Shown here one piece after another: positions 19,152-28,692 of a stretch of 64,000 bases of DNA; the stretch's first letter is position 1; every line of letters starts with the position of its first letter. Under the pieces are notes generated by a model. That model was not told where the DNA came from. It worked only from the letters and a program-made list of their open reading frames with translations, and did not search any database. A program made the translations under genes and the position numbers. Origin of the DNA: JBLNDG01 sp050261415 (GTDB taxonomy: Bacteria > Bacillota > Clostridia > Lutisporales > Lutisporaceae); contig JBLNDG010000061.1 of assembly GCA_050261415.1 (NCBI GenBank), forward strand, positions 13,009 to 77,008. Direction: 5' to 3'.

Positions 19152-19224
19152 GGCTTAAGCGGAGCTTCAAACAATATGTTGAGATCGCGTAATGCGTAGC
19201 CAGATATTGGGAGGATGAACAGTT

Positions 19225-21087
19225 ATGATTTCATTGGAGGATAAGCTTAAGAACCTTCCGGACAACCCCGGAGTGTATATAATGAAGGATAAATACAATG
19301 AAATAATATATGTCGGAAAGGCAATAAACCTTAAGAATCGGGTGCGGTCCTACTTCCAGTCCTCAAAGAACCAGCTGCCCAAGGTTGCTGCAATGGTGGA
19401 GAGGATTGCAGACCTGGAGTATATAATAACCGATTCTGAACTGGAAGCCCTTATACTTGAGTGCAACCTGATCAAAAAGCACAGACCCAAGTACAACATA
19501 ATGCTGAAGGACGACAAGCACTATCCATATATCAAAATTACAGTAAATGAAAGCTATCCGAGACTTTTGATTGTAAGGGAGATAAAAAAGGATAATGCGA
19601 AATACTTCGGACCTTATACCGATTTGACTGCAGTGCATAAGACTCTGGATCTCCTGAAAATTCTTTTCCCGATTAGGCACTGCAGCAAGAACATTGAAAG
19701 GATTGCAGGAAAAGAAAGACCTTGTCTGAACTATCATATAAAAAAGTGTATCGCACCCTGCAAGGGAGATGTAAGCGAAGAGGAGTACAGGAAGCTGATT
19801 GATTCTATAATCATGGTTCTTGACGGCAAGCAGGCTGAGGTAATCAAAGAGCTGGAGCAGAAGATGCATAATGCGGCGGAAAACCTTGATTTTGAAAAGG
19901 CTGCTGAAATCCGGGACAGCATAAATTCTTTGATAAAGGTCGGGGAGAAGCAAAAGATTATATCCTCGGCAATGACGGACCAGGATGTTATTGCCTTTGC
20001 GATTGAAAATGGAGAATCCTGCATACAGGTGTTTTTTGTCAGGGGCGGGAAGCTTATCGGCAGGGAGCATTTTTTGATAGAGGATACAAAGCTCAGTGAC
20101 TCAAAAGAAATATTAAGCAGCTTTGTAAAGCAGTTTTATGACGGCGGTGCGCTGATACCCCGGGAAATAATTTTGCAGGAAGAAATAGATGAAATAGATA
20201 TCATTGAAAAATGGCTGACTGATAAAAAGGGAAGCAGGGTAAGAATTACTGTCCCAAAACGGGGGGAAAAGCAGAAGCTCATAGAAATGGTGAGCAAAAA
20301 TGCGGAAGATACCTTAAGGCTTATTTTTGAGAAGCAGAAGACCGATGAGGAAAAAACACTCGGAGCCTGCAGGGAGCTTAAAGACATACTTAACATGGAT
20401 AAGCTGCCTTTGAGAATTGAGGCTTATGACATATCAAACCTGCAGGGCGTACTTAACGTAGGATCGATGATTGTTTTTGAACGGGGCAGGGCAAACAATA
20501 AGAATTACAGGAGATTCAAGATAAAATCCGTTGAAGGTGCCAATGATTATGAAAGCATGAAAGAAATTGTGGAAAGGCGTTTTTATCATGGCATCAAGGA
20601 GCGTGAAGAGCTTCAGACCCGGGGAAAGGGCCTTGAACTAGGGAAGTTTTCCATATTTCCCGACCTTGTAATGCTGGACGGAGGTATGGGACAGGTAAAT
20701 GCAGTACTGCCGGTTTTGAGAGCAATGGGTATAAATGTTCCGGTATGTGGAATGGTAAAGGATGATAAACACCGGACAAGAGGCCTTATTTATGAGGGCA
20801 GGGAAATTGAAATCCCTATAAATTCCAATGCTTTCAGGCTTATAACCAATATGCAGGATGAAGCTCACAGGTTTGCAATAAGCTATCACAAGAGCTTAAG
20901 AAGCAAGACAACTGTTAAATCCCTATTGGACGATATACCGGGTATAGGACCTGCAAGAAGAAAAGCTCTTTTAAAACATTTTGGAAGTCTAAAGAATATA
21001 AGAAATGCAACACTGGAGGAGCTTTGTGAAGTACAGGGAATGAATAAAAAGACAGCAGAAGATGTATACAATTTTTTAAATTCATGA
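19225..21087 (+). CDS. uvrC: Excinuclease ABC subunit C
   Basis: 620-residue dual-incision nuclease. N-terminal GIY-YIG domain (PGVYIMKDKYNEIIYVGKA), central UVR motif (about 200-235) for UvrB contact, RNase H-like C-terminal nuclease domain (YDISNLQG; LDGGMGQ) and a terminal helix-hairpin-helix (LLDDIPGIGPARRKALL). It is separated from uvrBA by a convergent gene and has its own leader with the heptamer repeat; no clear LexA box is visible upstream. GGGAGG precedes the ATG. Confidence 0.97.
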   Translation: MISLEDKLKNLPDNPGVYIMKDKYNEIIYVGKAINLKNRVRSYFQSSKNQLPKVAAMVERIADLEYIITDSELEALILECNLIKKHRPKYNIMLKDDKHYPYIKITVNESYPRLLIVREIKKDNAKYFGPYTDLTAVHKTLDLLKILFPIRHCSKNIERIAGKERPCLNYHIKKCIAPCKGDVSEEEYRKLIDSIIMVLDGKQAEVIKELEQKMHNAAENLDFEKAAEIRDSINSLIKVGEKQKIISSAMTDQDVIAFAIENGESCIQVFFVRGGKLIGREHFLIEDTKLSDSKEILSSFVKQFYDGGALIPREIILQEEIDEIDIIEKWLTDKKGSRVRITVPKRGEKQKLIEMVSKNAEDTLRLIFEKQKTDEEKTLGACRELKDILNMDKLPLRIEAYDISNLQGVLNVGSMIVFERGRANNKNYRRFKIKSVEGANDYESMKEIVERRFYHGIKEREELQTRGKGLELGKFSIFPDLVMLDGGMGQVNAVLPVLRAMGINVPVCGMVKDDKHRTRGLIYEGREIEIPINSNAFRLITNMQDEAHRFAISYHKSLRSKTTVKSLLDDIPGIGPARRKALLKHFGSLKNIRNATLEELCEVQGMNKKTAEDVYNFLNS

Positions 21088-21157
21088 GACTTTTTCAAAA
21101 TAGCTCCGTATTATATTATGAAAATCAAAATTGAGAATAATATATGGAGGTATAAAT

Positions 21158-21418
21158 ATGTACAAAAAGTTATACAGATCAAGAACCGTCAAGACAATAG
21201 CAGGTGTCTGCGGAGGCCTTGAGGATTACTTTAATATTGATGTAACGCTTATCAGACTTATATGGGTAGCTCTCACAATCGCAACAGGCATATTCCCCGG
21301 GATACTTGCCTATGTTGCAGCAGCCCTCATAATTCCTGAAGAACCGGCAGGGTATAATGGGCGGAACAATTCTGACAACAATGTTAATGCGGATTATAAA
21401 ATAGACAAGGATGAATAG
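21158..21418 (+). CDS. PspC domain membrane protein
   Basis: 86 residues. The PspC signature (KLYRSRTVKTIAGVCGGLEDYFNID) is followed by one or two hydrophobic stretches and a hydrophilic Asn/Asp-rich tail. PspC proteins act in envelope-stress responses in some bacteria; here no other psp genes are near. ATG 21158 has TGGAGG seven bases upstream; the longer frame from 21131 lacks a site. Confidence 0.85.
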   Translation: MYKKLYRSRTVKTIAGVCGGLEDYFNIDVTLIRLIWVALTIATGIFPGILAYVAAALIIPEEPAGYNGRNNSDNNVNADYKIDKDE

Positions 21419-21438
21419 AATTACAAGAAGGTGTTTTG

Positions 21439-22176
21439 TTGAAATTTCTAGTAGATACTCACTGTCATACTGTATCCAGCGGGCATGCGTACAGCACAAT
21501 CACAGAATTAGCCGAAGCAGCAAGTGAAAAGGGTTTAAAAATTATTGCAATGACTGATCATGGGCCTGCCATGCCAGGAGGCCCTCATATATTTCATATA
21601 GGGAACCAAAAGGTAATACCGGATTATATAAAGGGTGTGAGGGTATTAAAGGGCGTAGAAGCTAACATAATGGATTTTGACGGCAGTCTGGATTTGCCGG
21701 AGAGACACCTCAAAAACCTTGAAATTGTAATAGCATCCTTCCATGATGTATGCGTTGCACCGGGAAGTGTCGAGGAAAATACAAGAGCCTTGATTGAGGC
21801 AATGAAGAATCCATTTGTGGACATAATTGCTCACCCGGGGAATCCGTATTATCCCATTGATATTGATAAAATGGTGCAGGCTGCTTATGAAACAAATACA
21901 ATGATAGAAATAAACAACAGCTCCTTTGTGGGAAGCCGTGCAGGAAGCGCGGAGAATTGCAGGAGGATTGCAGAAAAAGCAAAGGAAAAGGGTATTATAC
22001 TTGCCGCAGGAAGCGACTGTCATATATGCTATGATGTAGGCAGGTTCGATAAGATAGAAGGAATTTTCGAGGAGCTTGATATGCCGGAGGAGCTTGTTAT
22101 CAATACTTCACCGGATAAGCTCATTGAATACCTGAACAAGAAGGGTAAAAGGGTAAGCACAAACTCATTATCTTAA
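21439..22176 (+). CDS. PHP-domain phosphoesterase (YcdX-like)
   Basis: 245 residues covering a single PHP domain, a trinuclear-metal hydrolase fold. Metal-binding motifs: DTHCHT at the N-terminus, MTDHGP, AHPGNP and GSDCHI near the C-terminus. The size fits the YcdX family of phosphatases. A TTG at 21439 is chosen because AAGAAGGTG lies six bases before it; the adjacent TTG at 21436 is too close. The substrate is unknown. A second PHP protein lies at 27890. Confidence 0.82.
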   Translation: MKFLVDTHCHTVSSGHAYSTITELAEAASEKGLKIIAMTDHGPAMPGGPHIFHIGNQKVIPDYIKGVRVLKGVEANIMDFDGSLDLPERHLKNLEIVIASFHDVCVAPGSVEENTRALIEAMKNPFVDIIAHPGNPYYPIDIDKMVQAAYETNTMIEINNSSFVGSRAGSAENCRRIAEKAKEKGIILAAGSDCHICYDVGRFDKIEGIFEELDMPEELVINTSPDKLIEYLNKKGKRVSTNSLS

Positions 22177-22222
22177 AATAATACGAATATACATAGAGTA
22201 AAAGCTTAGTGGAGGGATACAA

Positions 22223-23557
22223 ATGACCTTGAGAAAAGCCTTTACTCTTTTTTTATGCGTAATTTTGGTGATATATATATTTATAGGCCCTGACTTGTTG
22301 AATTATATGAAGATGGATTATAAAAAGAGCCAGGAACCGGTGAAAAAGAAATCGGAGTGGACAGGCGTGATAACTCTATGGGATTATCCCAGGCTTGATA
22401 TTACCAATGGAACCAGATTCACCTGGATAAGGAGCAAGATAAGGGAATTTGAAAGGAAAAATCCCGGGGTATATATTGAATTAAGAACTCTTGACTGGAA
22501 GGATGGCCCGACTTTATTAAAAGCGGCGGCTAAAACCGGCGCTTATCCCGATATTGCTCCGGTAGGCAGCGACTTTTACTTCATTTCCAACGGATACCTT
22601 GAAGAACTGGACAGCTACATAAACCCTTTGGAGAGAAGCGATTTCCTGTCAAATATTTTGGAAACCGCCTCATATAACGGAAAGCTTTACGGTTTACCCT
22701 GGATGATGACAGGATATACAATGCTTCTTAACACTGATAGATTTAATGAAAAGAATGTAAGCATCCCTCAGGGGGGAGAGTGGACCTATGAACAATTTGT
22801 TGAGGCGTTAAAACAGCTTACATATGATACTGATGGGAAAAAAGGACCGGATGTATATGGGTTCAACTCCTTCATTGAGCCGGGTTATTATAATATATTC
22901 GGACTCCTGATGGCAGACGGGGCGCAGATTATAGACGAAGAAACAGGCAGCTTCACATTTAACACTCCGGAAGCGCTTTCGGGACTTAAAAAGCTCTGTG
23001 ATTTGAAACATACGTACAAGGTTACGCATCCCGAGTTCGGAAATATGAATGAGAGCCAGGCGTGGTCAAGTTTTCTTAAGGGAGATGTAGCTGTCTATAT
23101 TGCAGGTTCTTGGGCGGTACCGCTTCTTCGCAACTCCCAGGGAAGCGGCGGGATTAATTTTACAGTAGCTAAATTTCCAACCGGCAGGTCTGATGTTCCC
23201 TTGACGGTTAGTGCAACTACGTGTTCCTACGCAGTTTTTAAGCAGGAGAATGAAGACAAAAGAAGGGTGTGTGTGGATTTTATAAAATATATTACGGCTG
23301 TCGAAGGGCAGGAAGAATTAAAGAACTTCGGGTATTTTCCCGTTAGGAAATCAGGGAAACACCTGTACGAAAATGACAAAGAGATGTATACTATACAGCA
23401 GAGCTTGTATTTCGCAGAGCATCTTCCCAAGGCAAAGAACTGGGGTGAAATCGACTTAATACTGCAATCAAAAATAAAAGAAGCGGTATTGGGTAATATT
23501 ACTCCGGAACAAGCTTTAAAGGATGCTGAACGCCTTATACAACAGCAGCGAAGATAA
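22223..23557 (+). CDS. Extracellular solute-binding protein, family 1 (sugar ABC type)
   Basis: 444 residues. A hydrophobic N-terminal segment (about 5-25) without a lipobox Cys suggests membrane anchoring by an uncleaved signal. The rest has the two-lobe sugar-binding fold typical of family 1 (for example GLPWMMTGYTMLLNTDRF and FLKGDVAVYIAGSWAVP). A GGAGGG site precedes the ATG. No permease or ATPase is adjacent. It could work with the MsmK-type ATPase at 10772 and permeases encoded elsewhere, but that is speculation. Confidence 0.82.
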   Translation: MTLRKAFTLFLCVILVIYIFIGPDLLNYMKMDYKKSQEPVKKKSEWTGVITLWDYPRLDITNGTRFTWIRSKIREFERKNPGVYIELRTLDWKDGPTLLKAAAKTGAYPDIAPVGSDFYFISNGYLEELDSYINPLERSDFLSNILETASYNGKLYGLPWMMTGYTMLLNTDRFNEKNVSIPQGGEWTYEQFVEALKQLTYDTDGKKGPDVYGFNSFIEPGYYNIFGLLMADGAQIIDEETGSFTFNTPEALSGLKKLCDLKHTYKVTHPEFGNMNESQAWSSFLKGDVAVYIAGSWAVPLLRNSQGSGGINFTVAKFPTGRSDVPLTVSATTCSYAVFKQENEDKRRVCVDFIKYITAVEGQEELKNFGYFPVRKSGKHLYENDKEMYTIQQSLYFAEHLPKAKNWGEIDLILQSKIKEAVLGNITPEQALKDAERLIQQQRR

Positions 23558-23646
23558 TACCCAAGTTTTGCATAATGTTGTATAATAGTAGTTAAATATG
23601 GATAAATTTCATATAACAAATTAAGATAAAACGGAGGCAGATTTGT

Positions 23647-24351
23647 ATGGCTGAGGTTAAGAGTGCAAAAAAAGAAAAACACCCTGTAATAGAGTACAAC
23701 GGGAAAAAGTATCTGCGGATTCCTGTCAAGACTCGTGTAATTGTAAAAGAAGACAATATCGTTGATGTTGTAAAGAAATATGTGCAGGAAACAGTAACAG
23801 AAAAAGATGTAGTGTTTATAAGTGAAAAAGCTGTGGCAATAACGCAGGGCAGAGCATATCCTCTAAGTGAGATCAAACCGAGACCCCTTGCGAAGTTTTT
23901 ATCCAGGTATGTTACGAAGACATCTGCCGGAATAGGACTTGGCATACCGGAGACAATGGAGATGGCATTGCGCGAGTGCGGTGTATTAAGAATACTGTTT
24001 GCCGCCGCAGTAAGCTTTATAGGAAAGATTTTTGGGCGCAAGGGTGATTTTTACCGTGTCGCCGGTTATAAAGCTTCTTCAATAGATGGGCCTACACCAA
24101 ATACCCTGCCGCCCTATAACAAATATGTAGTGCTTGGGCCGGATAAGCCGGATATGGTTGCAAAAGAAATAAGCGACAATATTAAAGCTGAAGTTGCAAT
24201 AGTTGATATTAATGATTTGGGTGGAAATATCCTGGGTACTTCAAGGCCGGATATGGATAGGAGCAAGCTTGTGGGTATACTCAGGGATAATCCTCTGGGA
24301 CAGTGCAGCGAGCAGACTCCCATCGGAATTATAAGGGAAACAGCGGAGTAG
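23647..24351 (+). CDS. CofE-like (F420-0:gamma-glutamyl ligase family) protein
   Basis: 234 residues resembling the CofE/FbiB ligase fold: IPVKTRVIV, VVFISEKAVAITQGR, GIGLGIPETM, and VAIVDINDLGGNILG. In methanogens and actinobacteria CofE adds glutamate to coenzyme F420. Most clostridia do not make F420 and nothing else of that pathway is in the window, so the true substrate is unknown. ACGGAGG precedes the ATG. murB starts 29 bases downstream, suggesting co-transcription. Confidence 0.7.
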   Translation: MAEVKSAKKEKHPVIEYNGKKYLRIPVKTRVIVKEDNIVDVVKKYVQETVTEKDVVFISEKAVAITQGRAYPLSEIKPRPLAKFLSRYVTKTSAGIGLGIPETMEMALRECGVLRILFAAAVSFIGKIFGRKGDFYRVAGYKASSIDGPTPNTLPPYNKYVVLGPDKPDMVAKEISDNIKAEVAIVDINDLGGNILGTSRPDMDRSKLVGILRDNPLGQCSEQTPIGIIRETAE

Positions 24352-24380
24352 ATTTTAGTCTGAAAGGAGACAGCAGAGTT

Positions 24381-25292
24381 ATGCAGGAATGCGGCAGAAG
24401 CTATGCTACAATTGAACTTGACATAGAGAATATTAAGTATAATGAACCTATGAAAAACCATACATCCTTTAAGGTTGGAGGTCCTGCCGATATACTCATC
24501 GAACCTGACAATGTGGAAGAATTGGTATTGGCTATAAAAAAGCTTAGAAAAGGCAATATCCCTTATTATATAATAGGCAACGGAACTAACCTTCTGGTGT
24601 CCGACAAGGGCATAAGGGGAGCGGTTGTAAAGATAGGAGAAAAATTCGGAAGAATAGATATTAGCGGAGATAGGATAATATCTGAAAGTGGTGTACTTCT
24701 GTCAACGCTCTCCAAGATAGCGGCCAAAAACAGTCTTACCGGTATGGAGTTTGCAAGTGGGATACCGGGAGCCCTCGGCGGCGCTGCAACAATGAATGCA
24801 GGTGCTTACGGAGGAGAGATGAAGGATATAGTTGAATGGGTGGAGGTTCTTGACCGGAACCTTAAGCTTAAGCGGCTGACTAATGGAGAAATGAATTTTG
24901 GATATAGGAAAAGTGTGGTTGAACCAAATAAATATATTGTCGTCAGGGCTTGTATAAAGCTTGAGAAGGGCAATCCCGATGAGATATACGGAATAATGGC
25001 TGAGCTTACCGAAAGGAGAAAAAACAAACAGCCGTTGCATCTCCCAAGCGCGGGGAGTACCTTTAAAAGGCCGGAAGGCTATTTTGCGGGAAAGCTTATT
25101 GAAGATGCAGGGCTAAAGGGGTATTCCGTAGGAGGAGCGCAGGTTTCAACCCTGCACAGCGGCTTCGTAGTAAATAACGGAGATGCTACAGCACAAGATG
25201 TGTATCAGCTTATAAGAAATGTGCAAAAGACTGTGCTTGAGAAATTTGGGGTAAAGCTTGAAACAGAAGTGAAAATACTGGGAGAGTTTTAA
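24381..25292 (+). CDS. murB: UDP-N-acetylenolpyruvoylglucosamine reductase
   Basis: 303-residue FAD enzyme that makes UDP-MurNAc, the second committed step of peptidoglycan precursor synthesis. FAD-binding motifs (NHTSFKVGGPAD, IIGNGTNLLVSDKG), the GIPGALGGAATMNAGAYGGE block, and the catalytic Ser in PSAGSTFKRP are present, consistent with a type II MurB. ATG 24381 has AAAGGAG upstream; the longer frame would run back into the preceding gene. Confidence 0.95.
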   Translation: MQECGRSYATIELDIENIKYNEPMKNHTSFKVGGPADILIEPDNVEELVLAIKKLRKGNIPYYIIGNGTNLLVSDKGIRGAVVKIGEKFGRIDISGDRIISESGVLLSTLSKIAAKNSLTGMEFASGIPGALGGAATMNAGAYGGEMKDIVEWVEVLDRNLKLKRLTNGEMNFGYRKSVVEPNKYIVVRACIKLEKGNPDEIYGIMAELTERRKNKQPLHLPSAGSTFKRPEGYFAGKLIEDAGLKGYSVGGAQVSTLHSGFVVNNGDATAQDVYQLIRNVQKTVLEKFGVKLETEVKILGEF

Positions 25293-25328
25293 AATAGAAG
25301 CATGAGCAATCATGTTTCTATTTTTTTA
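25293..25328 (+). terminator. Intrinsic terminator after murB
   Basis: ATAGAAGCATGA pairs with TCATGTTTCTAT (one G.U pair) around GCAA and is followed by a T-run. Confidence 0.88.
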
Positions 25329-25336
25329 TAAAATCG

Positions 25337-25365
25337 TTGACATTCGAAATATATCGAAATACAAT
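25337..25365 (+). promoter_or_regulatory. ArsR-family gene promoter with embedded operator
   Basis: TTGACA (25337-25342), a 17-base spacer and TACAAT (25360-25365). The dyad TTCGA-N6-TCGAA (25343-25358) fills the spacer, a position where a bound repressor would block RNA polymerase. The same TTCGA-N6-TCGAA motif recurs upstream of the MFS gene. Confidence 0.8.
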
Positions 25366-25398
25366 GATATTAGAAACAAATGGAAAGAGGTGACGACT

Positions 25399-26475
25399 GT
25401 GAGTGTAATGGATAAAGTCACTGTACACCACTCTACAGCTTATGACTTTCTGGCAGGCATGTACAGACTGAACAACAACGAAAAACTGGTCGAGCTCATA
25501 TCGGAGCTTGATACGGCAGATAAAATAAAGTTTAACGATGAGATATTGAAGTGGGTGGAAAACAGCAGGCGCAAGTTTACAAAGGAAATCAAGGAAAGGT
25601 TGGACCTTTTCTTCAACTATGAGAGCTTTTTCGGAGTATGCCTTATAAATGACATTGCAAGCAAGGATATTAATAATGCAAAAGCTTTCATAAGGTATGT
25701 GGAACAGCTGCCCCTCGCATACATCCTGAAGAGCTTTCTTGGAACAGGCTATGGGCCTGAGGATATAACTGAGGAACAGACTGAGAAAATGCTTGGGAAC
25801 CACAAAGATGCCATAGCTTTTATTGAAAAGAACATATCCCTGCCTTCTCAGCAAAAATGGGAGTTGCTGCAATTCTTTCTTGACCCGGAGGGTATGAAGG
25901 ATAAATTGCTGGAACTGTTCAGATGGTATTACGAAAACATATTTTCATCCGAAGAGGAAAAGCTTGATGAGACAGTACGAAAATATGAAAAAGAACTTAA
26001 AAAAAAGTTGGAGACTTATGGAGAAGAGTATCTGAAGCTCTTAGTGGATACAGATTACAGTAAGAGCAAGGGCGTTGAGAAAATATTTATTTCATCATCC
26101 TACTATTGTGAGATAAGCAGCATGAAATCCTCCAGAGAAGATACAGGTGTGGATCTTTACATTCTGGGCTATAGGTATCCGGAGGTAATTGCAGAGGGAA
26201 GGCATACCCTTTTAACCAATGTCAATATGTTTAAGGCCCTTGCCGATGAAACCAGATTGAACATAATAAAGCTTTTAAGTGAGAGACCATGGTACGGCAA
26301 CGAGCTGGCACAGAAGCTGAAGCTTTCCAACTCAACCATCTCCTATCACATGTCCATGCTGATAGTTAACGGTTTTGTAGAATCGTCAAGAGAGGATAAC
26401 AGGTACTATTTTAGCATGGATATAAATAAAGTGAAGAAAATACTGTGCGATGCCTTGGATAAGATGGTAGAGTAA
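25399..26475 (+). CDS. ArsR-type winged-helix regulator with long N-terminal domain
   Basis: 358 residues. A ~265-residue N-terminal region of unknown fold is followed by an ArsR-like winged helix (ALADETRLNIIKLLSERPWYGNELAQ, then NSTISYHMSML). GTG 25399 is chosen: AGAGGTGA ends eight bases before it. The protein is probably an autorepressor that also controls the following MFS exporter, since both upstream regions carry TTCGA-N6-TCGAA. No conserved metal-binding Cys set is visible in the helix region, so the ligand may be organic. Confidence 0.78.
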   Translation: MSVMDKVTVHHSTAYDFLAGMYRLNNNEKLVELISELDTADKIKFNDEILKWVENSRRKFTKEIKERLDLFFNYESFFGVCLINDIASKDINNAKAFIRYVEQLPLAYILKSFLGTGYGPEDITEEQTEKMLGNHKDAIAFIEKNISLPSQQKWELLQFFLDPEGMKDKLLELFRWYYENIFSSEEEKLDETVRKYEKELKKKLETYGEEYLKLLVDTDYSKSKGVEKIFISSSYYCEISSMKSSREDTGVDLYILGYRYPEVIAEGRHTLLTNVNMFKALADETRLNIIKLLSERPWYGNELAQKLKLSNSTISYHMSMLIVNGFVESSREDNRYYFSMDINKVKKILCDALDKMVE

Positions 26476-26491
26476 TTTTTTTCGCCATGTG

Positions 26492-26509
26492 TTTCGATAA
26501 GTATCGAAA
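26492..26509 (+). promoter_or_regulatory. Operator-like dyad upstream of the MFS gene
   Basis: Perfect inverted repeat TTTCGATA-AG-TATCGAAA, sharing the core TTCGA-N6-TCGAA with the site at 25343-25358. It lies 38 bases before the MFS start. Confidence 0.75.
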
Positions 26510-26546
26510 TCGGTAGAATTTAAAATATATGAAAGGAAAGACAAAT

Positions 26547-27782
26547 ATGAAATTGTTTAAAGAAAAAAGTATGTTCAAGAATAAGAATTTTATTCTGCTA
26601 TGGCTAGGCCAGTTGGTGTCCCTTTTAGGCAACAGGTTCCATGAGATTGCTTCAATGTGGTATATATATGAGTCAACAGGCTCACCGCTAAAAATGGGAA
26701 TAACCCTTATATTTTCCACCCTTCCGTCTGTTATACTGGGTCCTTTTGCAGGAGCCTTCGCCGACAGGTATGATAGGAAGAAAATCATCGTATTTTCGGA
26801 TCTGATTAACGGTTGTATTGTGGGGACAATTGCAGCTCTGATATTTACACAGACAATGGAAATATGGATGCTGTATTTGCTGGCGGGGCTCAGGTCAGTT
26901 ACATCCACCTTCTTCGGACCGGCGATAAGCGCTGTTGTTCCGTCTATTGTAGAAAAAGAACAGCTGGTAAAAGCCAACTCACTTAATCAGCTTTCAAGCA
27001 GCTTTACCGGCATTCTCGGATATGCAGCGGGGGGAGTCATGATTGCAGTTCTGGGCATACCGGGATTGTTCCTGTTTGACAGCATATCCTTCATACTATC
27101 AGGAATATCGGAAGCCTTTATAGAGGTGCCAAGGGTAAATAGGGAAGCTGCGGCTGCTGAAATTCAGGGAATGAAAAACGAAATATTCGAAGGTATAAGA
27201 TTTATCATGAGCAATAAAAAGCTTTTCCACTTCATAGTAGTCGGCGGGATTATTATAAATTTCTTCCTTGCTCCCATAGAAATCTATGTTACGGTATTTG
27301 CTAGGCAGAGGCTTAATATGGGAAGTGAGGCCTTTGGGATATTGCTTTCGGCAATTACTGCGGGCAGTCTTACAATGGCTCCATTAGTACCTGTTCTGGG
27401 AAAAAGGTTTAGTTACTATACTCTTACATTTATCGGGCTTACCCTTGAAGGAGTATTCATAATGCTGTTAGGTATCTCGGAGAATTTTTATATGGCTTTG
27501 ATTATACAGGCCTTGATGGGGGCTTCCATATGCATGTGCAATGTATCCTTGAATACAGTTTTTCAAACTCTTATACCCAATGAAATGCTGGGGAGAGTCG
27601 GGGGTATATTACAAACCATGTGCCAGGCTACCATTCCGTTGGGGTACCTGCTTGGCGGAATGGTGACGGAAAGGCTGAGCCTGACTTTGGTACTGGTTGC
27701 AAGTGGAATTGCGGTAGCTCTGTCCGGTCTGTCAACATTTAAGGTTACCAGAGAAGGAGAGCAAAAAAAATTGGAATTTTAG
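26547..27782 (+). CDS. Major facilitator superfamily exporter
   Basis: 411 residues with about twelve membrane segments, of the MFS_3/macrolide-enterobactin exporter type: N-terminal FILLWLGQLVSLLGNRF and the loop motif GAFADRYDRKK between segments 2 and 3. Probably a drug or metabolite efflux pump. AAAGGA nine bases upstream supports ATG 26547 over the in-frame ATG at 26529. It pairs with the upstream ArsR-type regulator. Confidence 0.85.
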   Translation: MKLFKEKSMFKNKNFILLWLGQLVSLLGNRFHEIASMWYIYESTGSPLKMGITLIFSTLPSVILGPFAGAFADRYDRKKIIVFSDLINGCIVGTIAALIFTQTMEIWMLYLLAGLRSVTSTFFGPAISAVVPSIVEKEQLVKANSLNQLSSSFTGILGYAAGGVMIAVLGIPGLFLFDSISFILSGISEAFIEVPRVNREAAAAEIQGMKNEIFEGIRFIMSNKKLFHFIVVGGIIINFFLAPIEIYVTVFARQRLNMGSEAFGILLSAITAGSLTMAPLVPVLGKRFSYYTLTFIGLTLEGVFIMLLGISENFYMALIIQALMGASICMCNVSLNTVFQTLIPNEMLGRVGGILQTMCQATIPLGYLLGGMVTERLSLTLVLVASGIAVALSGLSTFKVTREGEQKKLEF

Positions 27783-27807
27783 AGACCGGCTGCTGCTGGT
27801 CTTTTTC
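27783..27807 (+). terminator. Intrinsic terminator after the MFS gene
   Basis: AGACCGGC pairs with GCTGGTCT (one G.U pair) around TGCT and is followed by five Ts. Confidence 0.8.
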
Positions 27808-27889
27808 ATTTTAAATAAAGTATGACAAATGGCATTTTGACAATAATAATGATATTATAATAACGTATAATCTTAATGAGGTGAATAAA

Positions 27890-28624
27890 TTGATAAGACT
27901 TTTTGCAGATTACCATACACATACAATCTATAGCCACGGCAAAGGCGATATAATGGATAATGTTGTCGCAGCAAGAAAAAAGGGGCTTACCGAAATTGCC
28001 ATAACAGATCATGGCATAAGACATTTTGCGTATGGTGTAAGATTTGAAAACATAGCTAAGATGCGGGATGAAGTGGACAGGATCAATGCAAATGTGGAGG
28101 GCATAAAGGTGCTGCTTGGTATGGAGTGCAATATAATAAGCACCAATGGCGATATAGATATGAATGACAGGGTGAGAAAATATCTGGATATTCTGCTTGT
28201 CGGTTTTCATATGATGGTACTGCCGAAGTCCTTAAAGGACCTCTACAACATATACGGAAGGAACTATAAGGCAAAAATATTTCATACCGGAATAGAAGGA
28301 ATTAAAGAGACTAATACCGAATCAATGATAAAGGCTATAAGAAAGCACAAAATAGACATAATAACCCATCCTGGTGCGCGTATACCCTTGGACACTACTG
28401 CGATAGCCAGAGAGGCTGCAAAGGTGGGAACAGCACTTGAGATAAATTCCCACAGCAGCTTCATGAGAGCCGAGCATGTAAGGGCTGCAGCGCAGGAAGG
28501 AGCTAAATTTGTAATTGATAGTGATGCTCACACTCCTGAGGATGTGGGTAATCTGCAAAATGGCCTGGATATTGCCATTGAAGCAGGGCTATCCGCTGAG
28601 CAGATAATAAACGCAGTCAAATAA
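27890..28624 (+). CDS. PHP-domain phosphoesterase, second copy
   Basis: 244 residues, a stand-alone PHP domain with metal motifs [17 protein letters not shown] and DSDAHT. It resembles the protein at 21439 in length and order of motifs but is clearly diverged. The TTG at 27890 follows GAGGTGAATAAA; the GTG at 27881 lies inside that site. It precedes rapZ-yvcK-whiA, a placement common in clostridia. The substrate is unknown. Confidence 0.82.
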   Translation: MIRLFADYHTHTIYSHGKGDIMDNVVAARKKGLTEIAITDHGIRHFAYGVRFENIAKMRDEVDRINANVEGIKVLLGMECNIISTNGDIDMNDRVRKYLDILLVGFHMMVLPKSLKDLYNIYGRNYKAKIFHTGIEGIKETNTESMIKAIRKHKIDIITHPGARIPLDTTAIAREAAKVGTALEINSHSSFMRAEHVRAAAQEGAKFVIDSDAHTPEDVGNLQNGLDIAIEAGLSAEQIINAVK

Positions 28625-28692
28625 ATGTATATAAATACGCACAAATCAATGGGATTCTACAATCCAAATATATATGCTTGGGAGGTAATCTG

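Noticed and set aside
19172..19187. LexA box upstream of uvrC (CAAACAATATGTTGAG)
   Set aside because: Half-sites are spaced wrongly and match the CGAAC-N4-GTTCG consensus poorly.
27837..27871. Promoter TTGACA with TATAAT before the second PHP gene
   Set aside because: TTGACA is 13 or 23 bases from the two TATAAT boxes, neither a workable spacing.
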